Part shown: in pieces, positions 55,540 through 64,000 of the stretch | Layout of the letters: every line of letters begins with the position of its first letter | How positions within the stretch are numbered: position 1 is the stretch's first letter | NCBI RefSeq assembly: GCF_914767665.1 | Contig: NC_059506.1 | Location: forward strand, 21,243,825-21,307,824 | Reading direction: 5' to 3' | Length of the DNA: 64,000 nucleotides | Origin: Harmonia axyridis | Taxonomy: Eukaryota; Arthropoda; Insecta; Coleoptera; Coccinellidae | Translations under genes and position numbers: made by a program | Notes under the pieces: model-generated | Databases searched by the model: none | What the model was told of the DNA's origin: nothing | Seen by the model: only the letters and a program-made list of their open reading frames with translations

Positions 55540-55690
55540 GTATGCCCAATGATGAACATAAAATTTTTAATTGCATGTCAATAAACTACCTCTTGGACAC
55601 CCAACAAATAATATTTAAATATCTCAACCGGTTTCAGAGCAATAAATAAATTGTCAGGTTTCAAGAAAAATATCCCATATATCCGAATTC
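55540..55690. repeat. Dispersed repeat, partner at 6255-6420
   Basis: It shares CCAATGATGAACATAAAATT-type sequence, TTGCATGTCA, TACCTCTTG and ATCTCAACCGGTTTCAGAGC with the copy at 6255-6420 in the same order. No coding content. Confidence 0.55.
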
Positions 55691-55699
55691 GAAGCATTC

Positions 55700-56095
55700 A
55701 TGCAGAATCACCAGTTTGTTGTACCTACTTATTCCTTTACACCGTGTATGAGTTTATAAGTGCATTGAGGTGATAGTGCTTCTGCAAAATTGGTTTTGCT
55801 CCTCCTAGAGGTTAAGAAATACCTATTCGAGTCGGCCCAAAAGTTTACACAAAATTTCCTATTGAACGAAGAACTATCTTCTTAACTTAACAGCTTGAAG
55901 AGGTAGTTATTTATTCAAGTACCAAAACAGTACAAAGAAGGAACAAGTAAGGACGTAAAGTATGTCCATAGATATTTTCAGTTCGTTTATTCATGCACCA
56001 ATTGCGCATGAATGGGAATAGGAATAAGCATAAACCAAGTCAACATCAACATTTAATATTACCTAACAATATTCGATTCGATCGATTGAATGCAA
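55700..56095. other. AT-rich stretch, no gene seen
   Basis: No recognisable domain or repeat end. Confidence 0.35.
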
Positions 56096-56099
56096 AAGT

Positions 56100-56266
56100 G
56101 AAGAGTCAACTTCCTTAAATGCACAAGAAAAAAAATAGCTTTCATCGAGACAATGCTATTTGTCACAAATTGACGAAAATCATTATTAAGACATTGCGCT
56201 TTCAACTGTTTGACCACCAAGCTGATTCTCTAGATCTGACCCCTAGTGGCTTCTGCAGACCCGTTT
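56100..56266 (+). pseudogene. Mariner transposase fragment, plus strand, abutting another mariner
   Basis: The plus strand reads SFHRDNAICHKLTKIIIKTL, RFQLFDHQADSLDLTPSGF, matching the HQDNAPCH...SPDLAPSDFF part of a mariner transposase. The second Asp is present, while at the third site PSD is PSG. Similarity stops at about 56266, where a mariner of the other orientation and another subfamily begins. Confidence 0.65.
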
Positions 56267-56267
56267 G

Positions 56268-56998
56268 TTTTTAATGCTCGCATCAAACGCATTAATTACG
56301 ATCGATTACTGTCGCCTGTGATTGTTTCAGTCGGTTTTCACAACTCATAATACACAACGCCGAGCTGGTTCCACCAAATACTGAACATGACATGGAAACC
56401 GTGAATATTCGATTAGGCCGTCGACTAGGAAGTATGGCCGAGATACCTTCATGATTTTCTGCACTTGGGATTATCGTAATGAACCCATTTTTCGTCTCCA
56501 GTCACAATGCGATGCAGAAATCCCTTCCGTCTTTGCTAAATTTAGCTAAATTAAGAACTGTCTACACTGCTCCTACTTTCTCGCAGACTTGCTGATCTGA
56601 TTTGCCTTGCACGCATCTGTTCACAAGCAAACAATCGCCGTTCACCATATCCGGCTTCAAACACTATGGCACCGAATTTCCTTGTTCCTGAATCATTCTC
56701 ACGACTTTCAGCCGTTTCGTAATGGCTTTTTGCGTCATTCCCAATGATCCTACCAATTCTTGTTGTGTCGAACGCGAGTCTTGATCAAGTAATGCCTCCA
56801 ATTCTGCATCTTCGAAAACTTTCTCTCTTCCACCGCCATGCGGTGTTTTTTTGTTTTTGAAGCATCTCGGCACGTTCTTCCACTAATAGCAGCCTCACCA
56901 TAGGTATTTGAGAGCATTCGATGAGCCTCAGCCGCAGATTCCTTCATTAAATTTAAAATCTCCCCCTAATGACGCGAATTTGGCTCGTGAGCTGACAT
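56268..56998 (-). pseudogene. Mariner transposase, N-terminal two thirds, broken
   Basis: From ATG at 56998 the minus strand gives MSAHEPNSRH-like start, MKESAAEAHRMLSNTYGEAA, ISGRTCRDASKTKKHRMAVE (deletion in WFQRFKNGDF region), REKVFEDAELEALLDQDSRS, QQELVGSLGMTQKAITKRLK, then a 60-bp insertion near 56540-56605, RKGFLHRIVTGDEKWVHYDN (first catalytic Asp), SIWWNQLGVVYYEL and KPTETITGD. The IWWDQLG motif is IWWNQLG. Multiple stops interrupt the middle. The second and third acidic sites lie beyond the truncation. Confidence 0.85.
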
Positions 56999-57134
56999 GT
57001 TAAATCAAGAATAACTTTAGGATGCAGACACAAATCGATTAATATTTGTATGACATCAACGATATTTATTTCGACTACCACTTAATGCTACAGCCATCTA
57101 TTGCAAAACGGCGGAAGCAAAGTTGTTCACCTAA
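56268..57134 (-). mobile_element. Mariner element (cecropia/mori-like), 3' truncated
   Basis: The intact terminus at 57134 reads, inward, TTAGGTGAACAACTTTGCTT, with TA following (57135-57136). The transposase reads on the minus strand and breaks off near 56268, after the KPTETITGD region and before the second catalytic site. The remaining C-terminal part and the second terminal repeat are missing. Confidence 0.88.
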
Positions 57135-57139
57135 TATTA

Positions 57140-57730
57140 AAAGTGAAGTACAAATCAATAATTGAATCACACCAAATAAAGCTTTCTTGAGGCAGTTTGG
57201 TCAGGAGTATATAAAAAACACTCTTTTGCATTATCCACATTTCTGGTTTTCAACGATATCAGTAATCAAGTCTGTTGGTCTTGTTAACCGGAAAAACATG
57301 TCTAAGATACATTAAAATAAACGTAGTCAGTGCAATTGTTCACGGTATCATCTCATATATATCCTTATTGGAGCAATTTATATTCATTAACTTTGATGTA
57401 GTAGAAATATCATTTTTATATAATGGTCAGTTTCGACTTTTTACTAATCGGGTGAAAATTAATTTTTTCAAAACAATGACAAAATATGCGATCCCTGCAA
57501 AAAATAAACACGAAAGTAATAATGAATCGGGCCCTTTCGCCAACAGTTGCTTTCGATCGTTAAAATAAAGAAAACGTTTTATATTATCAATCAGATCAAT
57601 TCTGTAATTCGAATAGAAACAAACACATCGAATCGTTATCTGAGAAATCGTAATGTTTCACTTCTATCGCATCCAAATTTGGTATACTGTGTTCACTTCT
57701 TCTATTGCCCAAATGTAATTCGTAATTGAT
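57140..57730. other. AT-rich stretch, no gene seen
   Basis: A 97-codon plus-strand frame (57275-57568) has no recognised domain. Confidence 0.35.
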
Positions 57731-57734
57731 ATCC

Positions 57735-57965
57735 AAATTAACTCTACTTGAGTTACAAAATGCCAATTCGAAACGATTTATGTGCTTTTCTTTTCGATCC
57801 ACACCATCTCTATTCGATTTGAAGTTACAGATAGTAGAATACCAATTCTAAACGATTCCGGTGCATTTCTATTCAATCCATACCATCTCTATTCGATTTG
57901 AAGTTACAGAATAGAATACGAATTCTAAACGATTCCGGTGTATTTCTATTCGATTCATTACAGAA
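57735..57965. repeat. Tandem repeat, about 78-bp unit, 2.7 copies
   Basis: Each unit contains CATCTCTATTCGATTTGAAG, TTACAGA, TAGAATAC and ATTCTAAACGATTCCGGTG. Two nearly complete units (57801-57879, 57880-57958) follow a more diverged partial unit beginning near 57735. Confidence 0.85.
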
Positions 57966-57969
57966 TAGG

Positions 57970-59175
57970 GCTGATTACCATATCTCGAGTGTATGATAAA
58001 GTGGCTTTTATGTAATCAATCTCGAACATTGTGAATTTTCGTTAAAAACCGATATTTGGGTTCGTAACTATTTTCTCTCTATCCATAATGATGAAAGTTG
58101 TCATATTTTGGTTTGACTTACTGACAACATGAAATGAGTTAAGACGTTTGAGGTCTATAAAACAACTCAAAAGCTTATCAAGTTAAACTATCGATTCTTT
58201 CAGCCAATTCCTTATAAACTCAAGTTATTATTTTCAACACTGAAACTATTATGCCACAACTCAGTGACTTCGATGAAAAAATTGATATGCTCTATTGAAA
58301 CTGGCTGCGTGTTTGATTAATAACAATCATTTTCTTACTATCCCTCTTCTCAAACAGTGCAAATAAATCAATAAAATTCGAAAGGCACCCTCATCGGCTC
58401 ATAATAAATCTTCACCTTGAGAATAGGATTTGATGCGTTGTAAACCCCTCTATCATAAATCATTTCTTACCCTTGTTTGAGGAAAACTGCAATTGATTCT
58501 CGGAGAAAACGGAAAATCATGAACTGCTGGAGTTCACCTGCAAGGGAAAGAATGTTATATTCTTTGGCGATAAAATTATCCCAGGATTAATTCAATAATT
58601 TATTGACAAACTTTTACCCTAAGACTTTCCAAGAAGAAAATTGGAAATACATAAAATACAGACAGTATTACAGAAAAAGTCCTTCATATACTCCTCTCTT
58701 GAAAATTTTGTGTTTTGAATATATTTTAAGGGTTTGTAGATAGCCTCCAGTATTAACCTCAAGAAGAAGATGAAGCTACCATTATTTTTTGTAGTTATTT
58801 ATCATAGAAAAGTGTACACTTCAAGAACCTTTAGAAATTGGTAATTTTTTATTTCAGTGATGACCTTTGATTTTGAAAAAAATTAACAATTTCTCATCGT
58901 TTTCCATGACATAAGGCATAATCTATTTAACACAAAGGAAATAAAAAACTGCCAAAAATATGATTTATGCTATCGTCATTTTTAAATTGTATCATTCTCA
59001 TCAAAACACTCTTCACTAAGTTCCCTAGAATTGTTTTTTCTTACACTCTGTTTATTAAATAATACTATTGTTACAGCAATGTCATAGTATTCAATTATAT
59101 AAATATATCATATATGTATCATAATAAAATTTCAGAAAATTCTATAGAAGTCTAAGATTGTTCTTATAAGTATGC
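57970..59175. other. AT-rich stretch, no gene seen
   Basis: No recognisable domain, repeat end or exon-like segment. Confidence 0.4.
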
Positions 59176-59179
59176 CTTT

Positions 59180-59365
59180 ATGACTTGTACTTCAGATTTC
59201 GATATCACAATAAATAAAGATTGTTATTCACATAGTACCTCCTCATTCAGAAGGTCGATGAACTCAAAAATATTCTCATCCCTGTCGCCGACTTTTCGCC
59301 TTCTGTCACCACAGTATGGCCGTCGTTCAATTTCCCTTCAAGATTTAATTAAATCCACCTCTTGA
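59180..59365 (+). CDS. Possible 3'-terminal host exon, unidentified
   Basis: A plus frame preceded by TTGTACTTCAG reads DFDITINKDCYSHSTSSFRR, then SMNSKIFSSLSPTFRLLSPQ and YGRRSISLQDLIKSTS before TGA. Its codon use is less AT-skewed than the flanks and the end is Ser-rich and basic, like an unstructured C-terminus. The acceptor lacks a strong pyrimidine tract and no polyadenylation signal follows closely. I cannot identify a family, so chance is a real alternative. Confidence 0.2.
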   Translation: MTCTSDFDITINKDCYSHSTSSFRRSMNSKIFSSLSPTFRLLSPQYGRRSISLQDLIKSTS

Positions 59366-59369
59366 TTTA

Positions 59370-59670
59370 TTACCAACTTGATCTCTCAGATAAACCTCAT
59401 CCCTACCTTCCAATGAATGAAAAAAATATCGGAAAGATCTGTACTAATCTAAAATTTGAGACAAACTAATTCATATTTGGGTTCCTAAGTGTAATATAGC
59501 TAAGATATAGGTAATATAGAGATCTCTCATAATAATTTAAGCAATGGTTCGATAAATCAATATTACTGTACTGGGTATTTAATATAATGCAAAAACGTAA
59601 AAAATGTCTACTTCATTAACGTCTGTTCATAATATTCAAGATTCACTTCACTATTCCGTTCTGCTGTGAG
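59370..59670. other. AT-rich stretch, no gene seen
   Basis: Nothing recognisable before the palindromic element. Confidence 0.4.
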
Positions 59671-59679
59671 CGTATAAAA

Positions 59680-59950
59680 AATACTTTTTTCGGCAACCGT
59701 CCGGGAAGTGCTCACTTCCCGGACGCTTTTTCTCTGAGAAAGTAGCATTTCCCGGCCTAGTCCGGAAAGTACGTACTTCCCGGACTAGGGCCGGAAAAGA
59801 ATCATAGAATCCATAGCAACCGAGATAACGGCTGACAGTTCATATGAAATTAGTTGTCAAAAATTTGCATGTTTTTTGATCGCAATCGCAATAAAATATA
59901 GAAAGCAGCAGCGATAGTGTTATTTTTCATGGTTGCCGAAAAAATATTGT
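59680..59950. mobile_element. MITE-like element with stacked GC-rich palindromes
   Basis: TTTTTTCGGCAACC at about 59685 is repeated inverted as GGTTGCCGAAAAAA at about 59932. Just inside the left arm are two strong palindromes. The first (59698-59725) has 13-bp perfect arms around CT, core GGGAAGTG/CACTTCCC. The second (59756-59789) has 17-bp arms with one mismatch and no spacer, core AAGTAC/GTACTT. Both share CCGGGAAGT-type half-sites. No coding frame of note lies inside. Confidence 0.65.
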
Positions 59951-60345
59951 ACGCAACACTCCCGAAAATGGTTTTTTTGGACTCACAGACTTCCAAAAAA
60001 ACCCTATTTTTCGGACTTGTTACGTAAATTACTATTTACAGGAAATTGTTCAAGAAGGCCTACGTATTTTCGAATCTTCTCGAGAATCTTCTTTTGTAAT
60101 TGTATGTTTCATTACAAAGAAATTGTCAATTCATCATTTCACACACGAGGTAGTGTGGGCAGAATTAATCCTCATTATAATTATAAATCATTATTTCAAT
60201 TCTTTGTTCACATACATTGTATTTTTGCTATATCAGCTATTTTGCAGGTGCTGCCTAAAATCATACCACATTTTCTATTAGCGATAAAATAATATTATGA
60301 ATACTTGGATGTATTGTTTTTGAGTAAATTCTATCTATTATTATA

Positions 60346-61093
60346 CAGGGTGCTTCCAAATTAGACGTGAAGCTTGAAGGAGGTGTTAGTATCACTAATT
60401 TGCTGTAATTTATTGATAACTGAAAATTAACATTTCCTGAGATATTTGAGTTCTTGTGTTTATCAAAAAATTTCTCATCTTCATTTTTCGTCAATTCTTT
60501 CTGCGTTGCCAAGTTTGATTTGAAATTTGGATTATTTCCATAAACAAGGATATGATATGCATGAAATAAGCAGAATTATGCTGTATTAGGAAAAATAGTA
60601 AATTTCTTAATTGAATATGTCTGCAATTTATGTATGACAAAGTTATTTTGAAAACTCGAATTCCTTCTTCATCTTCTAAAAAAGTTTTCGTTAGAATGCA
60701 GGTACTTGTTTTGTTTCAGAAGATTTTGGTTTGAAAGTGGAAATAAACAAAGAAAGGAAAGTAATGAGTTGAATATTTTCCTATTACAATTAATTCAAAA
60801 TTTCAGTAGAAAATGTATTCATAAATTATGTATGAAATGACCTCAACCATTCCTTATACAAGCACGTACTCTTTTTCCTATATCTTTAGTTGTTACTTTC
60901 CGCCTGAAATTCACTCTCAATCTTCTTGCTGCTTCGGAAAAAAAAATTGACGAAAAATCTTTCGAAAATGACAAGAACTCAAATATCTCGTAAACTGTTA
61001 ATTTTTGATTATCACTAAATATGGCTCAAACGACAGCAAATGCGTCATACTAGCACATCCTCCAAGATTCACTTCTAATTTGAAAACAACCTG
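60346..61093 (-). mobile_element. Tc1/mariner-derived element with about 150-bp terminal inverted repeats
   Basis: TA lies on both sides (60344-60345 and 61094-61095). The left end reads CAGGGTGCTTCCAAATTAGA and the right end, inward, CAGGTTGTTTTCAAATTAGA. The arms stay similar for about 150 bp through GATATTTGAGTTCTTGT. Only a transposase tail remains inside. A related fragment lacking ends is at 19250-19545. Confidence 0.88.
60825..60945 (-). pseudogene. Tc1/mariner-type transposase, C-terminal tail only
   Basis: The minus strand reads EAARRLRVNFRRKVTTKDIG, KRVRACIRNG, a stop where Gly is expected, and GHFIHNL. This is the 'RR...C...GGHFEHLL' end of a DDE transposase. Everything upstream, including all catalytic residues, has been deleted. 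Confidence 0.65.
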
Positions 61094-61099
61094 TATGCA

Positions 61100-61980
61100 G
61101 TTCAATTAGATATTTAATCTAAATTACATAGCAAGCTTCTTTCATTCCTTTTGAATAAAGTTTTTGCTTTAAAAACGTGGTTTCCATCATAATAAATAAA
61201 TAATTAGATATAAAGATTTTTAAACATGGTGCAATATAGTTGAATACTGTTTGTAGTGCCATCAGAAATATAGGATATTGAAGGAGTAAATTGAAATAAA
61301 TACTAATATTTCAGTGAGATCAGATCCCACCTAGTAAAAATTTTTTTGTGAAGGTTTTTAGAATAATAATTCAAAGCTTTGTTTCATATTTCGTGTTAAT
61401 AGCTTTATCATAACCAGTGTCAGAAGTCAGTGCTTTTCCTCTATCACCTTTTGGATCGTCTTAAATTTTAGGGCCCATTATGTTTCACACATAAACATTC
61501 GATCCCACCACAAAATATCACTTTATAAAACAAATAGCTATTCTAATTTCCATAATACAATAATATTAGCGTTATGTTGAGAAATTAAAAATGGGATATT
61601 CCCTTTACGGCTCACAATACCATTTGGAATTCAATTTAACCATCAAAGGGCTACCGATCGATCTTCCATGGATCACATTTGATACTCGGGGATAATTGCA
61701 CTTGCATATAGGTAGGATATTAAATGCAAAATTTCACGAGAGATCAAAGCGAGTGAGTTTTCGCCATAATAACGAATCATTCTGACCATTAAATTACTCT
61801 TTTTCATTGCAACTACCGACAGAATAAAATTGAAAGTCAATCAGAATGGATCTGACAGGCAGGTTGAATTGTTGGATTAGAAAATAATAGCCACTCGTAA
61901 AAGTATGGCATTTATAACGTGAAATTTTTTAAATAGCTTCCTCAGTAATGGTTTTTTGTTTTGATATACCTAACACTCAA
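61100..61980. other. AT-rich stretch, no gene seen
   Basis: No domain, repeat end or exon-like segment recognised. Confidence 0.4.
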
Positions 61981-61984
61981 TAAG

Positions 61985-62165
61985 TCTCGGGCCTTACGTG
62001 TACAAACTCTTTTTTTCTTGAAAATTCGACTTTATTCGTCAACATAGTCACCTTCAAGGATGATACTACTCTATTAACGATCTTTCAAAAAATTCAATAC
62101 TTTTTCTAGAAGATTAGTTTTTACTTTCGAAATAGGCGCCAACGTAGGCAATCACTTGTTCAAAA
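61985..62165 (-). pseudogene. Mariner 3'-end remnant
   Basis: The minus strand reads EQVIAYVGAYFESKN, SIEFFERSLIE and GDYVDE, which is the tail 'EExIAYVxAYFExK...GIxxLExRWxxCIxLEGDYVDE' of mariner transposases. It differs from the irritans copies at 9108 and 50327 and probably belongs to another mariner subfamily. No complete terminal repeat was identified beside it. Confidence 0.55.
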
Positions 62166-62457
62166 GATTAGAATATATTTTCTCTAATTCTGTGGTTATT
62201 CCGTTCATTCTTCCACATCTTGTAGAACAAAATCGTGCGAGAATATATCAGAAACGCACAGTTTTCATGGTTATATTTTATTATTCTATGTTGGTTCTCT
62301 GAACTTTCCGCCACGGCTTTATCTGTCAATTCATCAATTTGCCTTAAAGAAATCAGTTCTGCCAACCAACATTTTTCAATACAAAAATCACTAAATTATA
62401 TTTATGGAAATATTTCATTAATTTCAATGAAAATGCAATGAATTAGAGAAAATAATG

Positions 62458-62579
62458 TATAATACTCGTACAGAAGGCTCATTCTACCACTCGTTCATTC
62501 CAAAACTCGCCACTTCGTGGCTCGTTTTTGAATTTTGAACTCGTGGAAGAATATCAATGCCTTCTGCACTTGTATTATA
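62458..62579. repeat. Long imperfect hairpin in tandem unit 1
   Basis: The arms TATAATACTCGTACAGAAGG and (inverted) TATAATACAAGTGCAGAAGG open a 122-bp palindrome. It continues inward through CATTCTACCACTCG to a CCACTTCGTGG centre. A second copy is at 62866-62985 and a diverged one at 24700-24825. Confidence 0.8.
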
Positions 62580-62865
62580 AATAACTATTCTCTAATTCTG
62601 TGGTTATTTCGTTCATTCTTCCACATCTTGTAGAACAAAATCGTGCGAGAATATATCAGAAATGCACAGTTTTCATGGTTATATTTTGATATTATATGTT
62701 GGTACTCCGAACTTTCCGCCACGGCTTTATCTGTCAATTCATCAATTTGCCTTAAAGAAATAAGTTCTACCAACCACGATTTTTCAATGCAAAAATCACT
62801 AAATGATATTTATGGAAATATTTCATTAATTTCAATAGAAATGCAATGAATTAGAGAAAATAATG

Positions 62866-62985
62866 TATAATACTCGTACAGAAGGCTTATTCTACCACTC
62901 GTTCATTCAAAAACTCGCCACTTCGTGGCTCGTTTTTGAATTTTGAACTCGTGGAAGAATAGCAATGCCTTCTGCACATATTATA
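62866..62985. repeat. Long imperfect hairpin in tandem unit 2
   Basis: This is the same palindrome as at 62458-62579, with a two-base loss near the right end (TGCACATATTATA instead of TGCACTTGTATTATA). Confidence 0.8.
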
Positions 62986-62999
62986 AATAACTATACCTG

Positions 63000-63565
63000 A
63001 GCATTTTGTGTTTTGCAAAAAGCCAATACCTAATCATTGGGTTCCAGATATGGAGAAATAGTTGGGTTATCGCAGTTTGTTAAAGTCGACCATGGTTTTC
63101 ATTGATTTCTGAAATTATGATCTTGTAAAGAAAATATTCTTTCAATTTCAGCACACAATCGATCCAATAGTGTTATGTAATATTTTTATTGCCGTTCCTA
63201 ACTTTTGTCAAGACATTACCTATGTGGAGTCCATATTCCAATATTCGTCTCGAAACTTATACATATTATTACGTCATAAGGATACATTCAATATACAACG
63301 AATATTGTCATGATACTCTCCAGAAGCAATTTAGAAACCAAATGAACAAAAAAAATTCAACCGACCAAAACACATTTGTGGTTATTGAAACAGTGAAACA
63401 GACAGAGAATGTCAATTTATTCGCAGGATTGTCATCATCACGAGCGGAACCTGAATCACTGTAAAAATCCGAGCTATAGGGAGCCAATTTCGAAAGAATC
63501 GAAAAGTTCATTTTGTTCGCATATGTCGTTTTGTCCACATTTCCCCTATGATAAATAGGATACTT
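63000..63565. other. AT-rich stretch, no gene seen
   Basis: Open frames at 63189-63464 (plus) and 63308-63583 (minus) overlap and have no recognised homology. Confidence 0.35.
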
Positions 63566-63568
63566 ATA

Positions 63569-64000
63569 CAGGGTGTTCTTCAATCTTTATGACACATATT
63601 GAGAGATGATAGCTGTACTCATTCTGAACATGTTTTCTTTATGAACACAGGTCTCATTCATTATCATAGAAGAGAATGTTGTTGCTTCAATTTCAGTAGA
63701 TAATGTTTAATGTTCACTGTCAACTCCAAAAAACACATATTTTTCTACATTCATGCAAAAAGCAGAACTTTATTGAACTATATTTAGTGGAAAAAGAAGT
63801 TCTTTATTGCACTAGTGCAATAAAGTTTTTATTGCACTCATCTGTCATTCTACTTCAACGTGCTGTCATCATGACAAACATAAACATTCAAACCCACTAC
63901 ATATTTATCAGATATGCTGTGAGATTGGCAATACGTTTCAAACAGTGACATATTTTATATTTTATATTATTTTGTATTAATGTTAGCAGCCAGAGATAAA
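63569..64000. mobile_element. Possible left end of a CAGGGTG-type element running off the window
   Basis: TA followed by CAGGGTGTTCTTCAATCTTT at 63569 matches the terminus style of the elements at 8356, 12471 and 60346. No inverted partner is found before base 64000, so the right end may lie outside. Confidence 0.35.
63802..63825. repeat. Perfect 24-bp palindrome
   Basis: The half-site CTTTATTGCACT is followed directly by its exact reverse complement, centred on CTAG. TTTTTATTGCACTC follows as a third half-site. It may be a MITE remnant or a protein-binding palindrome. Confidence 0.7.

Larger units (their letters stand above)
62181..62994. repeat. Tandem duplication, two units of about 408 bp
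   Basis: Unit 1 (62181-62588) and unit 2 (62589-62994) are nearly identical over their whole length, starting TCTCTAATTCTGTGGTTATT. Each includes a minus-strand frame of about 60 codons (SLRQIDELTDKAVAESSE...) with no recognised homology, and the hairpin described separately. High identity suggests a recent duplication or an assembly artefact. Confidence 0.92.

Noticed and set aside
1..64000. tRNA or rRNA genes
   Set aside because: Scanning by eye for A/B-box patterns with cloverleaf pairing and for conserved rRNA cores found nothing convincing. A covariance search would be needed to exclude them fully.

Overview
The window looks like a stretch of an insect nuclear genome. It is strongly AT-rich, has almost no open coding sequence, and is crowded with decayed transposons typical of arthropods: several Tc1/mariner lineages, hAT, Helitron and non-LTR retrotransposons. 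A beetle is a reasonable guess from this mix, but the sequence does not prove it. There is no bacterial-type gene organisation. I saw no rRNA, tRNA or CRISPR array. At least four Tc1/mariner groups can be separated by protein and terminal repeat: cecropia/mori-like mariner (1-818, 24298-24422, 26943-28181, 56268-57134), irritans-like mariner (9108-10367, 50327-51085), a DD41D group (5160-6032, 33310-34248, 37139-38070) with related elements (43302-44207, 12471-14325), and a DD34E Tc1-like element (30477-32241).

Layout. 1-4.4 kb: a mariner cut by the window edge, a short tandem repeat, a hAT end, one splice-flanked candidate host exon on the minus strand (2451-2540), a MITE-like inverted repeat, and a relic with a first exon resembling the YqaJ/SWIM multicopy family. 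4.4-14.3 kb: DD41D, Tc1-derived and irritans mariners, then an element with terminal inverted repeats of about 560 bp. 14.3-30 kb: a GC-richer patch with a TATA motif, a nested foldback element, RT relics, mariners (one shrunk to about 125 bp) and a Helitron. 30-41 kb: Tc1-like and DD41D elements, a perfect 20-bp hairpin, an R2/R4-type non-LTR tail with endonuclease, and a minus-strand RT relic. 43-56 kb: another DD41-like element, the best preserved RT in the window, a hAT relic with BED-finger remains hosting a near-palindromic insertion, an irritans mariner, an RT relic, and a hAT deletion derivative with a perfect 8-bp target duplication. 56-64 kb: a mariner abutting an oppositely oriented mariner, tandem repeats, and several strongly palindromic elements.

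No transposase or RT here appears fully intact. Copies carry frameshifts, in-frame stops, lost catalytic acidic residues or internal deletions, while their terminal repeats often survive. That pattern fits non-autonomous derivatives mobilised in trans and then decaying. GC-richer islands that are not transposon-like (about 11.0, 14.8, 22.9, 26.2, 28.9, 36.6, 49.5 and 54.4 kb) and the isolated candidate exon suggest that the window lies in introns or flanks of one or more host genes whose exons are mostly outside it. I did not find a clearly new functional system. The most unusual items are the long-TIR mariner relative, the hammerhead-ribozyme-like motif in a near-palindromic element, the stacked palindromes near 59.7 kb, and the two different internal-deletion forms of the DD41D family.
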